DNA from: WHSW01 sp963846165
GTDB lineage: Bacteria; Actinomycetota; Thermoleophilia; Solirubrobacterales; 70-9
Assembly: GCA_963846165.1 (NCBI GenBank)
Contig: CAWJUU010000005.1
Span: forward strand, 806,001-870,000
DNA: 64,000 nucleotides
Direction: 5' to 3'
The position numbers and the translations under genes are program-made. Under the pieces are notes generated by a model. It searched no databases. It saw only the letters and a list, made by a program, of their open reading frames with translations, and was not told the DNA's origin. This document shows, in pieces, positions 23,435 to 29,668 of this stretch (the first letter of the stretch is position 1; the number at the start of each line of letters is the position of its first letter).

Positions 23435-23842
23435 CTACCCAACTCGACGTCCCCGCTTCTTGCGATCAAGGTCCCAACGCACCTCAGCGGCATGGCGGGC
23501 GCGAGCTTGGGCCGGTGTGGCCGACTGGCGCGCGATATGTGGATCGGCCATCTCGATCACAGACAGCAGCCGAAGCTGTACGAGCCGAAGCTGTCGCGCC
23601 TCGACCAAAGCGGGGTTGACAACGACCTGCCCTCGGCTACCTTCGACTACGGCGCCTATCTCGTCGACCTGCTCCTCGAGCAGCGCCAGATCGTCTTGGG
23701 TGCGGCACGCGCGCTCGAGGATGTGAAGCTCGCGTGCGTCGAGCTCCCAGCCGTCTTCTAGGTCGCCGAGGATCGAGCGCCACAGCGCCCGACCGGCCTT
23801 GCCGAGCGCGGTCGGTGGCTTCGGTGACTTCGCCTTAGACAT
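23435..23842 (-). CDS. Phage terminase small subunit, P27-like
   Basis: This 135-aa protein starts at 23842 (MSKAKSPKPPTALGKAGRAL). It has the P27-family pattern: PPxxLGKAGRALWRSILGD, ELDARELHILERACRTQDDL, a helix with LEEQVDEIGAVV, then GQVVVNPALVEARQLRLVQL. The very basic C-terminus (RWDLDRKKRGRRVG) fits DNA binding. Small terminases select the DNA to be packaged; satellites keep this gene to redirect a helper phage. No large terminase is found beside it, which supports the satellite reading. Confidence 0.7.
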   Translation of the reverse strand: MSKAKSPKPPTALGKAGRALWRSILGDLEDGWELDARELHILERACRTQDDLALLEEQVDEIGAVVEGSRGQVVVNPALVEARQLRLVQLRLLSVIEMADPHIARQSATPAQARARHAAEVRWDLDRKKRGRRVG

Positions 23843-24140
23843 GGCGCCCCTCGCGGTGACGCTGTCGATAGATGCCCTGGGCTGTGAGGAGAGAGAGCCC
23901 GCGCTGGTCCGGGCCGAACTCGCGGACGTCCTCGGCGAACGCGACAAGGATCCCCTGGATCGCCTCCTCAGCCCACCCTAAGCGCCGGAGCTCCGCACGA
24001 GCCCACGTCTCATGGGGCACGGAATCGGCCGGGATCGACCTACCCATAACCCTGAAACCCCAGCGTCTTGGGATGCTCGCGCGCGCCAAGTCCCTCCTCG
24101 GCGGTCCTGAGCACGCAACCTTCGGTCCCCCGCCGGTCAC
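23835..24140 (-). CDS. Element protein of unknown function
   Basis: The frame from GTG 24140 gives 101 aa; an ATG at 24047 (MGRSIPADSVPHETWARAEL) is an alternative. The conserved-looking part is RRLGWAEEAIQGILVAFAED and LSLLTAQGIYRQRHREGRHV, helical and basic. It overlaps the small terminase by 8 bp. No family recognised. Confidence 0.55.
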   Translation of the reverse strand: MTGGGPKVACSGPPRRDLARASIPRRWGFRVMGRSIPADSVPHETWARAELRRLGWAEEAIQGILVAFAEDVREFGPDQRGLSLLTAQGIYRQRHREGRHV

Positions 24141-24428
24141 TCATCCCCAGCCGCTCCCGTCGCCCGGCCGGGTGCGCCTCAATAGCTCGCTTAGCCACTG
24201 CTCGTGCGTTATCCCGCGTCCGGGTGGTGGTTCCCTTACGCCGCCGTTGAAGTCGGCGGGTGGCGTGCGTACCTGACTCGCGTGGTGCTCGCGCAACAGT
24301 CGGCCAACCTCGGCGGCAGAGGCCGCTAGCTCCTTTGCCGTATCCCCGGTGAGTAGCGGCGCCAGCCGCGGATTGCCGAGAACGACGCGGGCAAGCTCAT
24401 CGCGGTCGGCATCAAGGTCGTCAGTCAT
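24141..24428 (-). CDS. Element protein of unknown function
   Basis: The 95-aa product (MTDDLDADRDELARVVLGNP) is helical and acidic in its first half (KELAASAAEVGRLLREHHAS) and Pro/Arg-rich later (PPGRGITHEQWLSELLRRTR). It overlaps the upstream gene by 8 bp and abuts the downstream GTG. No motif recognised. Confidence 0.55.
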   Translation of the reverse strand: MTDDLDADRDELARVVLGNPRLAPLLTGDTAKELAASAAEVGRLLREHHASQVRTPPADFNGGVREPPPGRGITHEQWLSELLRRTRPGDGSGWG

Positions 24429-24648
24429 CGGGGTCCTCCTCGCTTAGCGGTGGGTGCAGTCGCTCGATCAGCGCGCGGTCACGCTGGGCCTTGGCCGTTG
24501 TCGGGCCCAGGCCGATCTGCTCGAGCAGACGTTGTTCGGGGCTCATCTGCTCCGTCGGCTCTTCATCGGTGGTTTGAGGCTTCGCCGGTTCTGACCGTTG
24601 GCCAAGCATGTCGGCGAAGTCCTGCGGCGTGCCTTCGCGCTCAGTCAC
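24421..24648 (-). CDS. Small acidic element protein
   Basis: This 75-aa protein starts at GTG (MTEREGTPQDFADMLGQRSE) and is rich in Glu/Pro. EQMSPEQRLLEQIGLGPTTA with the charged tail ERLHPPLSEEDPDD suggests a largely disordered adaptor. Overlaps both neighbours by 8 bp. Unknown. Confidence 0.5.
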   Translation of the reverse strand: MTEREGTPQDFADMLGQRSEPAKPQTTDEEPTEQMSPEQRLLEQIGLGPTTAKAQRDRALIERLHPPLSEEDPDD

Positions 24649-25234
24649 GGTGTAGCTCCGGGGTCGGCAGGTGCCAGTCGCGCATCTGCCGGGCGACCGC
24701 CGCGGCTTCGTCGAGTCCGCTCACGCGCGTATCGGCGCGGACCAGCGCGGCCAATCCCGCGAGACGTTTGGAGTGGTTGATGTAGCGCTCGAGCATCTCG
24801 GCCAGGTCGCCGATCGCCGCGTTGAGCGCTTCGGCGTGCCCGTCGCCCTCGGCTTCCAGTGCTTCGAGAATCCCCGTGTAGTGCTCGGCGACGTAGGCCT
24901 GTGTGTCGTCTTTGGCTACCCGTTCTAGCTGACGTGCGTGCTCGACCTGCGCCCTGAGGTCGGCCAGGTCGCCGAGCGCCTCGGTCTCCTGGTCGAGCTG
25001 CACGATCGGGTTGTCCTTGATGCTGGCGAGCGGCTGTTGGTGATGGTCGACCAGGCCGGGTTGGCGGTGGGTGAGCCGTTGCCGCTGGTCGCCGAGCTCC
25101 TGCGCCCGGGTGATCTTGGTGTGGTGCTCATGGCCGAGGGCTTTCGCCTCCTCGGCCGCCTTAGCCCACTTGGCCTCGAACCGTTCTAGCTCGGTGAGCT
25201 CGCTTTTTGGCTTTGCCTTCGTTGCGGTCGTCAT
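24641..25234 (-). CDS. Coiled-coil element protein
   Basis: The 197-aa protein starts MTTATKAKPKSELTELERFE with AAAGGAAC upstream. Long charged heptads (EAKWAKAAEEAKALGHEHHT, LADLRAQVEHARQLERVAKD, LNAAIGDLAEMLERYINHSK) indicate an elongated helical protein. It could be a scaffold-like or packaging-interfering protein, by analogy with satellites; no homology is recognised. Confidence 0.6.
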   Translation of the reverse strand: MTTATKAKPKSELTELERFEAKWAKAAEEAKALGHEHHTKITRAQELGDQRQRLTHRQPGLVDHHQQPLASIKDNPIVQLDQETEALGDLADLRAQVEHARQLERVAKDDTQAYVAEHYTGILEALEAEGDGHAEALNAAIGDLAEMLERYINHSKRLAGLAALVRADTRVSGLDEAAAVARQMRDWHLPTPELHRD

Positions 25235-25371
25235 TTGTTCCTTTCACTCATTGGGGTCTCGTTTGAAGTTCCGGCGCCGCGGCGGGGGCGAGCCGTCCGG
25301 CAAGGCCGCCCGCCGGGTCCGCCAGCGGCGCCGTCCCTCGCCGCGCTACTCGGCGAAGTCTTGAAGCGCGA

Positions 25372-25575
25372 TCACGAGACCACCTCGTGGTCCGCGAGCT
25401 GAAGCGCGAGCGCGGCAACCTGCGCCGCCAGCGCGTCGGGCCCAGCCTGCGCGCGCTCGAGCGTGGTAAAGCGCCGCTCGCAGCTTGTGCAACGCCGGCG
25501 GCGGCGGACACCGCCATCGGGGCGCGGACGTGAGTCGAGTACTTCAGCGCGAGCACCACACTCGGGGCACCGCAT
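25372..25575 (-). CDS. Zinc-ribbon protein (NrdR-like ribbon)
   Basis: This 67-aa protein opens MRCPECGARAEVLDSRPRPD and RRRRCTSCERRFTTLERAQ, a four-cysteine ribbon (C-x2-C...C-x2-C) very like the N-terminus of NrdR. The ATP-cone domain is absent, so it is not NrdR but a small DNA-binding protein, common in actinophages and their satellites. Start chosen at ATG 25575; TTG 25581 is possible. First gene from the right end of the element. Confidence 0.7.
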   Translation of the reverse strand: MRCPECGARAEVLDSRPRPDGGVRRRRRCTSCERRFTTLERAQAGPDALAAQVAALALQLADHEVVS

Positions 25576-25639
25576 CGTCAAGTTCTAGGGACCGAATACA
25601 CCATGTGCCAATTGTCACGCGCGGTGCGAACGGATCCGG

Positions 25640-25669
25640 ATGCGCCAGAAATGCGCCAGGCCGCGCCAG
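25640..25669 (+). promoter_or_regulatory. Right arm-type integrase sites
   Basis: ATGCGCCAG occurs at 25640-25648 and 25651-25659 (11-bp spacing), with GCGCCAG again at 25663-25669, about 80-100 bp inside the attR core. Same orientation as the left pair. Confidence 0.55.
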
Positions 25670-25740
25670 GAACAACCGTCTCCCAGCGGGTCCCAGCGGG
25701 CGATTTCGTGCCTAGCGCCCGGGCGTCGTGCCTACGTCGT

Positions 25741-25765
25741 AGATCACCCAGATCTACGAGGGCAC
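25741..25765 (+). repeat. attR core (25 bp, identical to attL)
   Basis: Identical to 13878-13902. Everything to its right (from 25766) is the original chromosomal end of the dehydrogenase gene. Confidence 0.85.
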
Positions 25766-25808
25766 CAACGAGATCCAACGCCTCGTCATCGCCCGAACCC
25801 TGGCCTAG
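25741..25808 (+). pseudogene. Displaced original 3' end of the acyl-CoA dehydrogenase
   Basis: This fragment reads ITQIYEGTNEIQRLVIARTLA and stop TAG, in the same frame and order as the intact gene's end at 13878-13942. It has no start and is cut off from the gene by the element. Confidence 0.85.
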
Positions 25809-25822
25809 GGCGATTCGCCACC

Positions 25823-26833
25823 TCACCCGTCCCGCCGAGCCGTACATTTGCCTTCCCTGAGGGGGCTAACGTGCGCTTCGGCTAGAGCCGCGCGGATCTC
25901 GGCCCCCAGCCGCTCGGGCTCGTTGTGCAGGCGACGCCAGGTGACCCGGCCGCTGCGAAAGCCCGCCGACACGAGGGCGAGGTCGCGGGCGCGATCGGTC
26001 TCGAAGGCCTGTGCGCCGCTGTGGTGCGTTCGGCTGTCGAGCTCGATCACCAGGGCGGCGTCACGCCACAGGCAATCGACCTCGTACCAGCGTCCGCCAA
26101 GCTCGAGCCACGCGTTGACCTCGGGCCGCGGCAGGGCGAAGCGGTCGAGGAACTCGAGAAACGCTATCTCGAGCTCACTCTTCGGGATGTCGAACCCGAT
26201 CCGCAGGTCGGCAATCACCGCCCGCAGGTTTACGATTCCGCGCCGGTGCGGATAGCGGGTCATCAATGCCGGTAGGGAAGGGGCGTCGGCAAGCCGCCGG
26301 GACTCAGCGACGTTCACCGCTCGTCGCAACCGAACCGGGGTCGTAGCAGCGGCGAAGTCGAGCAGGGTGCGGGCCACAGTCGTTACCCGGATCCCGTCGT
26401 GCTCGGTGATCTCATCGGCGGGCAGCGCCGCCTCGTGGAAGGTGGCTCCGGGTCGCGAGCGGTGTCGGTGGGTGACCGTCACGTCAGCCCGCGGCCTCCA
26501 GAGCCCGGTTAGATCCCACAGGTCCGCCGCCGACTGATGCGAGAGCGCCGCGCCAGGACCTCCCACCAGGACGGCTGCCATCCACCGTCCCTTGACCGTG
26601 AGCCGCCGATGACCGACCGCGTACGCGCCGCGGTGGACGACGATCAGGCGCCCGCTGGCGATCCACCCGTCGATCGCCTTCGGACCCGCTCCGAGCGCTC
26701 GGAGCTGGGACCGCGACACAACCCCATGCTGTCGGACGGCAAGCTCGCTGATCGCTCGTCCCAGGCGCCGAGTCGCACGCTTGCCTCCCCTGGGACGGCG
26801 AACGTACGGCTCGGCGGAGGCTTGAGCGGACAC
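25823..26833 (-). CDS. AbiEi-type winged-helix plus DUF559 (VSR-like) endonuclease-domain protein
   Basis: The 336-aa protein has an N-terminal AbiEi-antitoxin-like winged helix (AISELAVRQHGVVSRSQLRA, then DGWIASGRLIVVHRGAYAVG), a middle segment with AARTLLDFA-like VARTLLDFAAATTPVRLRRA, and a C-terminal DUF559 nuclease-fold part (LELGGRWYEVDCLWRDAALV, IELDSRTHHSGAQAFETDRA). These solitary fusions are common in actinobacteria and have no AbiEii toxin partner here. Both termini are encoded within palindromic repeats (25834-25882, 26767-26815), so the true ends may be shorter. Function uncertain. Confidence 0.8.
   Translation of the reverse strand: MSAQASAEPYVRRPRGGKRATRRLGRAISELAVRQHGVVSRSQLRALGAGPKAIDGWIASGRLIVVHRGAYAVGHRRLTVKGRWMAAVLVGGPGAALSHQSAADLWDLTGLWRPRADVTVTHRHRSRPGATFHEAALPADEITEHDGIRVTTVARTLLDFAAATTPVRLRRAVNVAESRRLADAPSLPALMTRYPHRRGIVNLRAVIADLRIGFDIPKSELEIAFLEFLDRFALPRPEVNAWLELGGRWYEVDCLWRDAALVIELDSRTHHSGAQAFETDRARDLALVSAGFRSGRVTWRRLHNEPERLGAEIRAALAEAHVSPLREGKCTARRDG
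25834..25882. repeat. REP-like palindrome, copy 1
   Basis: A 49-bp imperfect palindrome, with left arm beginning GCCGAGCCGTAC, centre TCCCTGAGGGGG and right arm ending GCGCTTCGGC. It shares arm sequence with 26767-26815 (GCCGAG, GTACGTT-like, TTGCC, CCC). It overlaps the 3' coding end of the AbiEi-DUF559 gene. Confidence 0.55.
26767..26815. repeat. REP-like palindrome, copy 2
   Basis: A 49-bp palindrome whose 23-bp arms differ at four positions plus a 1-nt bulge; several mismatches would be G-U pairs in RNA. It overlaps codons 7-22 of the AbiEi-DUF559 frame. Both copies lie at the borders of that gene, as repeat-flanked mobile cassettes or bidirectional hairpins would. Confidence 0.6.
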
Positions 26834-26978
26834 GCGCCGAGAGTGGCGCGGAAGAGCGCGCGGGAGGTCCGCGGGAGGTGGCAGAAGGCGCGCGCGTTTG
26901 GGCCGACTCGGCGCGGCGGGGCCGGATTCGGGCGTTCGGGCGCCGCGCGCGGATGGGCCGACTCAACGCCGCGCGGCT

Positions 26979-27830
26979 TCAGGCCCTCGGGCGCCGCTCC
27001 TCGGCAGGGGGGTCGCGGGGCTCGCCGGAAATGCCGGGCGGCCAGGCGCCGAACCAGTTGTCGCGGGCGCCGTCCATCGTGATCACGGCGCCGGAGAAGA
27101 AGTCGCCGGCGGGCGAGGCGAGGTAGGCGACGAGCCAAGCCCATTCCTCCTCGCTCCCGAGCCGGCCCAGCGGCACCGTCCCCGGGACCGCCTCGACGAC
27201 CTCCTTCGGGTACTTGGTTCGCATCGTCTCGGTATCGAACTGGCCCGCGGCGATCGCGCAGAGCCGGATTCCAAACCGTGCCCATTCGACCGAGAGCGTC
27301 CGCATCATGTTCTCGACCGCGGCGCGCGCGGCGCCGGAGTGGACCATTCCCGGCATCCCGTTGTGGGGCGAGAGGGTGACGCTGATCACCTTGCCCTGCT
27401 CCTGGGGGATGAAGGCCTTGGTCGCGGCGGCGTGGGTCATCAGCCAGGTGCCGATGACGTTGAGCTCGATCACGGTGCGAAAGCCCTTCGGCGAGATCGC
27501 CTCGGCCGGGCTCAGAAACTGGCCGCCGGCGTTGTTGACGAGCACGTCGAGCCTGCCGTGGCGCTCGAGCACACCATCGAACAGCGCTTCTACCGCGGCG
27601 TCGTCGCGAATGTCGAGCACGACCGCCTCGGCGAGGCCACCAAGCGCCCCGGCCTCTGCGGCAGTGGCCTCGATCGGTTCCGCTCGCCGGCCGCAGCCGA
27701 CGACGGTCGCCCCGAGCCGCGCGAGCTCGAGCGCCGTCTGCTTCCCGAGGCCGGTGCCGGCGCCGGAGACGACACAGACCTGCCCGTCGAGCAGCCCGGG
27801 CACAAAGATTCGTGAGGCCGAGTTCGCCAT
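26979..27830 (-). CDS. SDR-fold enoyl/dienoyl-CoA reductase-like protein
   Basis: This 283-aa protein has the SDR cofactor site SGAGTGLGKQTALEL, NNAGGQFLSPAEAIS, and the end DGARDNWFGAWP. The catalytic YxxxK is not present: the equivalent segment is MVHSGAARAAVENMMRTLSV, as in 2,4-dienoyl-CoA reductase-like relatives that use other residues. It most likely acts on unsaturated acyl-CoA thioesters with NADPH. Divergent from the lactonase-like gene across 36 bp containing a dyad. Confidence 0.85.
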   Translation of the reverse strand: MANSASRIFVPGLLDGQVCVVSGAGTGLGKQTALELARLGATVVGCGRRAEPIEATAAEAGALGGLAEAVVLDIRDDAAVEALFDGVLERHGRLDVLVNNAGGQFLSPAEAISPKGFRTVIELNVIGTWLMTHAAATKAFIPQEQGKVISVTLSPHNGMPGMVHSGAARAAVENMMRTLSVEWARFGIRLCAIAAGQFDTETMRTKYPKEVVEAVPGTVPLGRLGSEEEWAWLVAYLASPAGDFFSGAVITMDGARDNWFGAWPPGISGEPRDPPAEERRPRA

Positions 27831-27833
27831 CTG

Positions 27834-27852
27834 AGCGGGAATCTATCCCGCT
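27834..27852. promoter_or_regulatory. 7-bp dyad in the 36-bp divergent gap
   Basis: AGCGGGA and TCCCGCT flank ATCTA. It lies between the start codons of the SDR and the metallo-hydrolase, so it could control both; no dedicated regulator is adjacent. Confidence 0.45.
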
Positions 27853-27866
27853 AACGTGCCCCCGCG

Positions 27867-28772
27867 ATGAGCGTCCGCGCCGAGACCAGGCCGCTGGCCG
27901 CGCCGCTGCCGGGGGGCCGCGAGGGGGCCACGGTCGCGGTCGAGCCACTTCTCTGCGGGCAGCTGACGATCCCGCGCGAGCTCCTCGAGAGCGCGAACCG
28001 CTTCCGCACCGCTCGCATGCTGGGGATTGGCACCCCGCACTCGCGCTACTTGCAGATACCGATTCCGGCCTATCTCATCCACCACCCCTCGGCCGGCCCG
28101 TTCCTGGTCGACACCGGCCTGCACCCCTCAGTCACCTCCAAGCCGGCCGAGAACCTCGGCCGAATGATCACCAATTTCGCCAAGCCCGAGCTTCCGCCAG
28201 GCTCCGACCTGCCCTCGCAGCTTCGCGAGCGCGGGATCGACGCGAAGAAGATCGGCCTCGTGGTGATGACCCACCTGCACCACGACCACAGCTCCGCGAT
28301 GTCGGAGTTCGGTGGCGCCACCTTCGTCGTCGCCGAGGACGAGTGGATCGCCGCGACGACCGACAGCCGCCCGTTCCTGCGCGGCTACCGCCCCGCCCAC
28401 TACGACTACGCGTTCGACTACCGCACGCTCAGTTATGGCTCCGACCGGGTGAGCTCGTACTCGACCTTCGGCCGCACCTTCGACCTCTTCGGCGACGGCA
28501 GCGTCCGCCTCGCTTCGACGCCCGGGCACAGCGCCGGCCACCAGTCGGTGATCTGCCACCTGCGCGACCGCGACCTGGTGATCGCCGGCGACGCGATCTA
28601 CACCTTCGCTCAGCTCGACGGCGCCCCTGAACCGCCGCGCCCGCTCGACCGCCACACGTGGCGCCGTTCGCTGCGCGAGCTGCAGCTGTTTCGCAAGCAG
28701 TACCCGCAGGCAGTCATCCTCCCGGGCCACGACCCCGAGCACTGGAAGACGGTCGAGAAACGCTACGAGTAG
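27867..28772 (+). CDS. Metallo-beta-lactamase-fold hydrolase, N-acyl homoserine lactonase type
   Basis: The 301-aa protein has all MBL metal ligands: VVMTHLHHDHSSAM (HxHxDH), STPGHSAGHQ, AGDAIYT and PGHDPEHW. The N-terminal IPIPAYLIHHPSAGPFLVDT and overall layout match the AiiA/AttM lactonase branch. Likely opens lactone rings or hydrolyses a related ester in the cytoplasm. Whether it quenches signals cannot be told from sequence. A terminator hairpin follows. Confidence 0.85.
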   Translation: MSVRAETRPLAAPLPGGREGATVAVEPLLCGQLTIPRELLESANRFRTARMLGIGTPHSRYLQIPIPAYLIHHPSAGPFLVDTGLHPSVTSKPAENLGRMITNFAKPELPPGSDLPSQLRERGIDAKKIGLVVMTHLHHDHSSAMSEFGGATFVVAEDEWIAATTDSRPFLRGYRPAHYDYAFDYRTLSYGSDRVSSYSTFGRTFDLFGDGSVRLASTPGHSAGHQSVICHLRDRDLVIAGDAIYTFAQLDGAPEPPRPLDRHTWRRSLRELQLFRKQYPQAVILPGHDPEHWKTVEKRYE

Positions 28773-28789
28773 TTGCTAGATGGTTGAGT

Positions 28790-28819
28790 CCGAATCCGCG
28801 CGCGTGCGCGGGGATTCGG
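28790..28819. terminator. Bidirectional hairpin between convergent genes
   Basis: CCGAATCC (28790-28797) pairs exactly with GGATTCGG (28812-28819), with further GC pairing inside. It lies between the lactonase-like gene and the convergent acyltransferase, with 17 and 10 bp to spare. Confidence 0.65.
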
Positions 28820-28829
28820 GATCGGCCGT

Positions 28830-29612
28830 CTAGGGCTGGGTGCGTGTCGAGGCGCCGGCCACCGCGTCGGTGGCGCCCGCACGCAGCGACTTGATCACGC
28901 TGCTTCGCCCCTGCTTCTCGAGCGCCCCGTACATCGCCTTGACGTGGTCGAAGATCTCGTATGCGGCCTCGAGCTGCTGCTCACGACTCGGGTCCGCCAC
29001 CGGCTCGAAGCGCAGCGGCTCGCCGTACTGGACCGTCACCTTGGGGAACGAGAGCCGCTTCCAGCCGCGAACGCCCTGCGAGCCGTGGATCGCGACCGGG
29101 ACCACCGGCACACCCGATTCGAGCGCCAGCCGGCCGACGCCGGGCTTCGCCTCGCCGAGGCCGCCGGTGCGCGAGCGCCCGCCCTCGGCGTAGATCAGCA
29201 CGCAGCCGCCGCGGTCGAGGATCGAGTGGGCGGTGATGAACGCCTCCTCGTCGTGATGGCCGCGGCGGACCGGGAAGACGCCCCCGACGCGGAAGATGTA
29301 ATCGAGGATCGGGTTCTGGAAGAAGAGCTGTGACTTGGCCATGAACCTGACCTTCCGCCGGATGTAGACGGCGGCGAAGAAGTGGTCCATGTTCGAGAAG
29401 TGGTTCGGTGTGAGGATGAACGGGCCGTCCGCCGGCACGTTCGCGGTCGCGATCCCCCGGGTCCGGTAGAGGAAGACGGCGATCGGGGTGAGGATGATCC
29501 GCACGAACTCGTAGATCCATCCGGGAGCGTGGGTGCGCGACCACTCATGCACCGGCTGGAACTGCTCCGCGGGGCGGGTGTCCTTGTAGCGCTGCGGCTT
29601 GAGCTCGGGCAT
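28830..29612 (-). CDS. PlsC-type 1-acyl-sn-glycerol-3-phosphate acyltransferase
   Basis: The 260-aa protein carries the LPLAT motifs: I TPNHFSNMDHFFAA (HxxxxD), II FPVRRGHH-region, III YAEGGRSRTGGLGE and IV VPVVPVAIHGSQGVRGW. The N-terminal hydrophobic RIILTPIAVFLYRTRG anchors it to the membrane. It acylates lysophosphatidic acid or a related acceptor in phospholipid synthesis. Next to glycerol kinase on the same strand, which fits glycerolipid metabolism. Confidence 0.9.
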   Translation of the reverse strand: MPELKPQRYKDTRPAEQFQPVHEWSRTHAPGWIYEFVRIILTPIAVFLYRTRGIATANVPADGPFILTPNHFSNMDHFFAAVYIRRKVRFMAKSQLFFQNPILDYIFRVGGVFPVRRGHHDEEAFITAHSILDRGGCVLIYAEGGRSRTGGLGEAKPGVGRLALESGVPVVPVAIHGSQGVRGWKRLSFPKVTVQYGEPLRFEPVADPSREQQLEAAYEIFDHVKAMYGALEKQGRSSVIKSLRAGATDAVAGASTRTQP

Positions 29613-29668
29613 GCGAAGTCGGGCGCCGGCGGTGCCGGCACGTTTCCTACCCCCTTTCTGCGCGCGGG

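Larger units (their letters stand above)
13878..25765. mobile_element. Integrated phage-satellite-like element (about 11.9 kb)
   Basis: The element is bounded by attL and attR core copies. Integrase and excisionase lie at the left end, with paired arm-type repeats near both ends. Nearly all element genes run leftward in overlapping order: zinc-ribbon protein, several small proteins, small terminase, cargo zone, zinc-finger protein, small proteins, TOPRIM-DUF3631 primase, HNH, excisionase, integrase. No capsid, portal, protease, tail, large terminase or lysis gene is seen, so it cannot be a complete prophage. Int, xis, primase and TerS without morphogenesis genes is the core set of phage-inducible-island-type satellites; a decayed prophage is the alternative. 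Confidence 0.75.

Noticed and set aside
25372..25575. NrdR transcriptional repressor
   Set aside because: Only the zinc ribbon is present; the ATP-cone is missing.
13878..25765. Complete prophage
   Set aside because: No capsid, portal, tail, lysis or large-terminase gene is present.
13878..25765. Integration in a tRNA gene
   Set aside because: The att core lies in a protein-coding 3' end; no tRNA-like cloverleaf is seen at either end.
25823..26833. AbiE toxin-antitoxin system
   Set aside because: There is no AbiEii nucleotidyltransferase toxin; the gene is a solitary AbiEi-like/DUF559 fusion.
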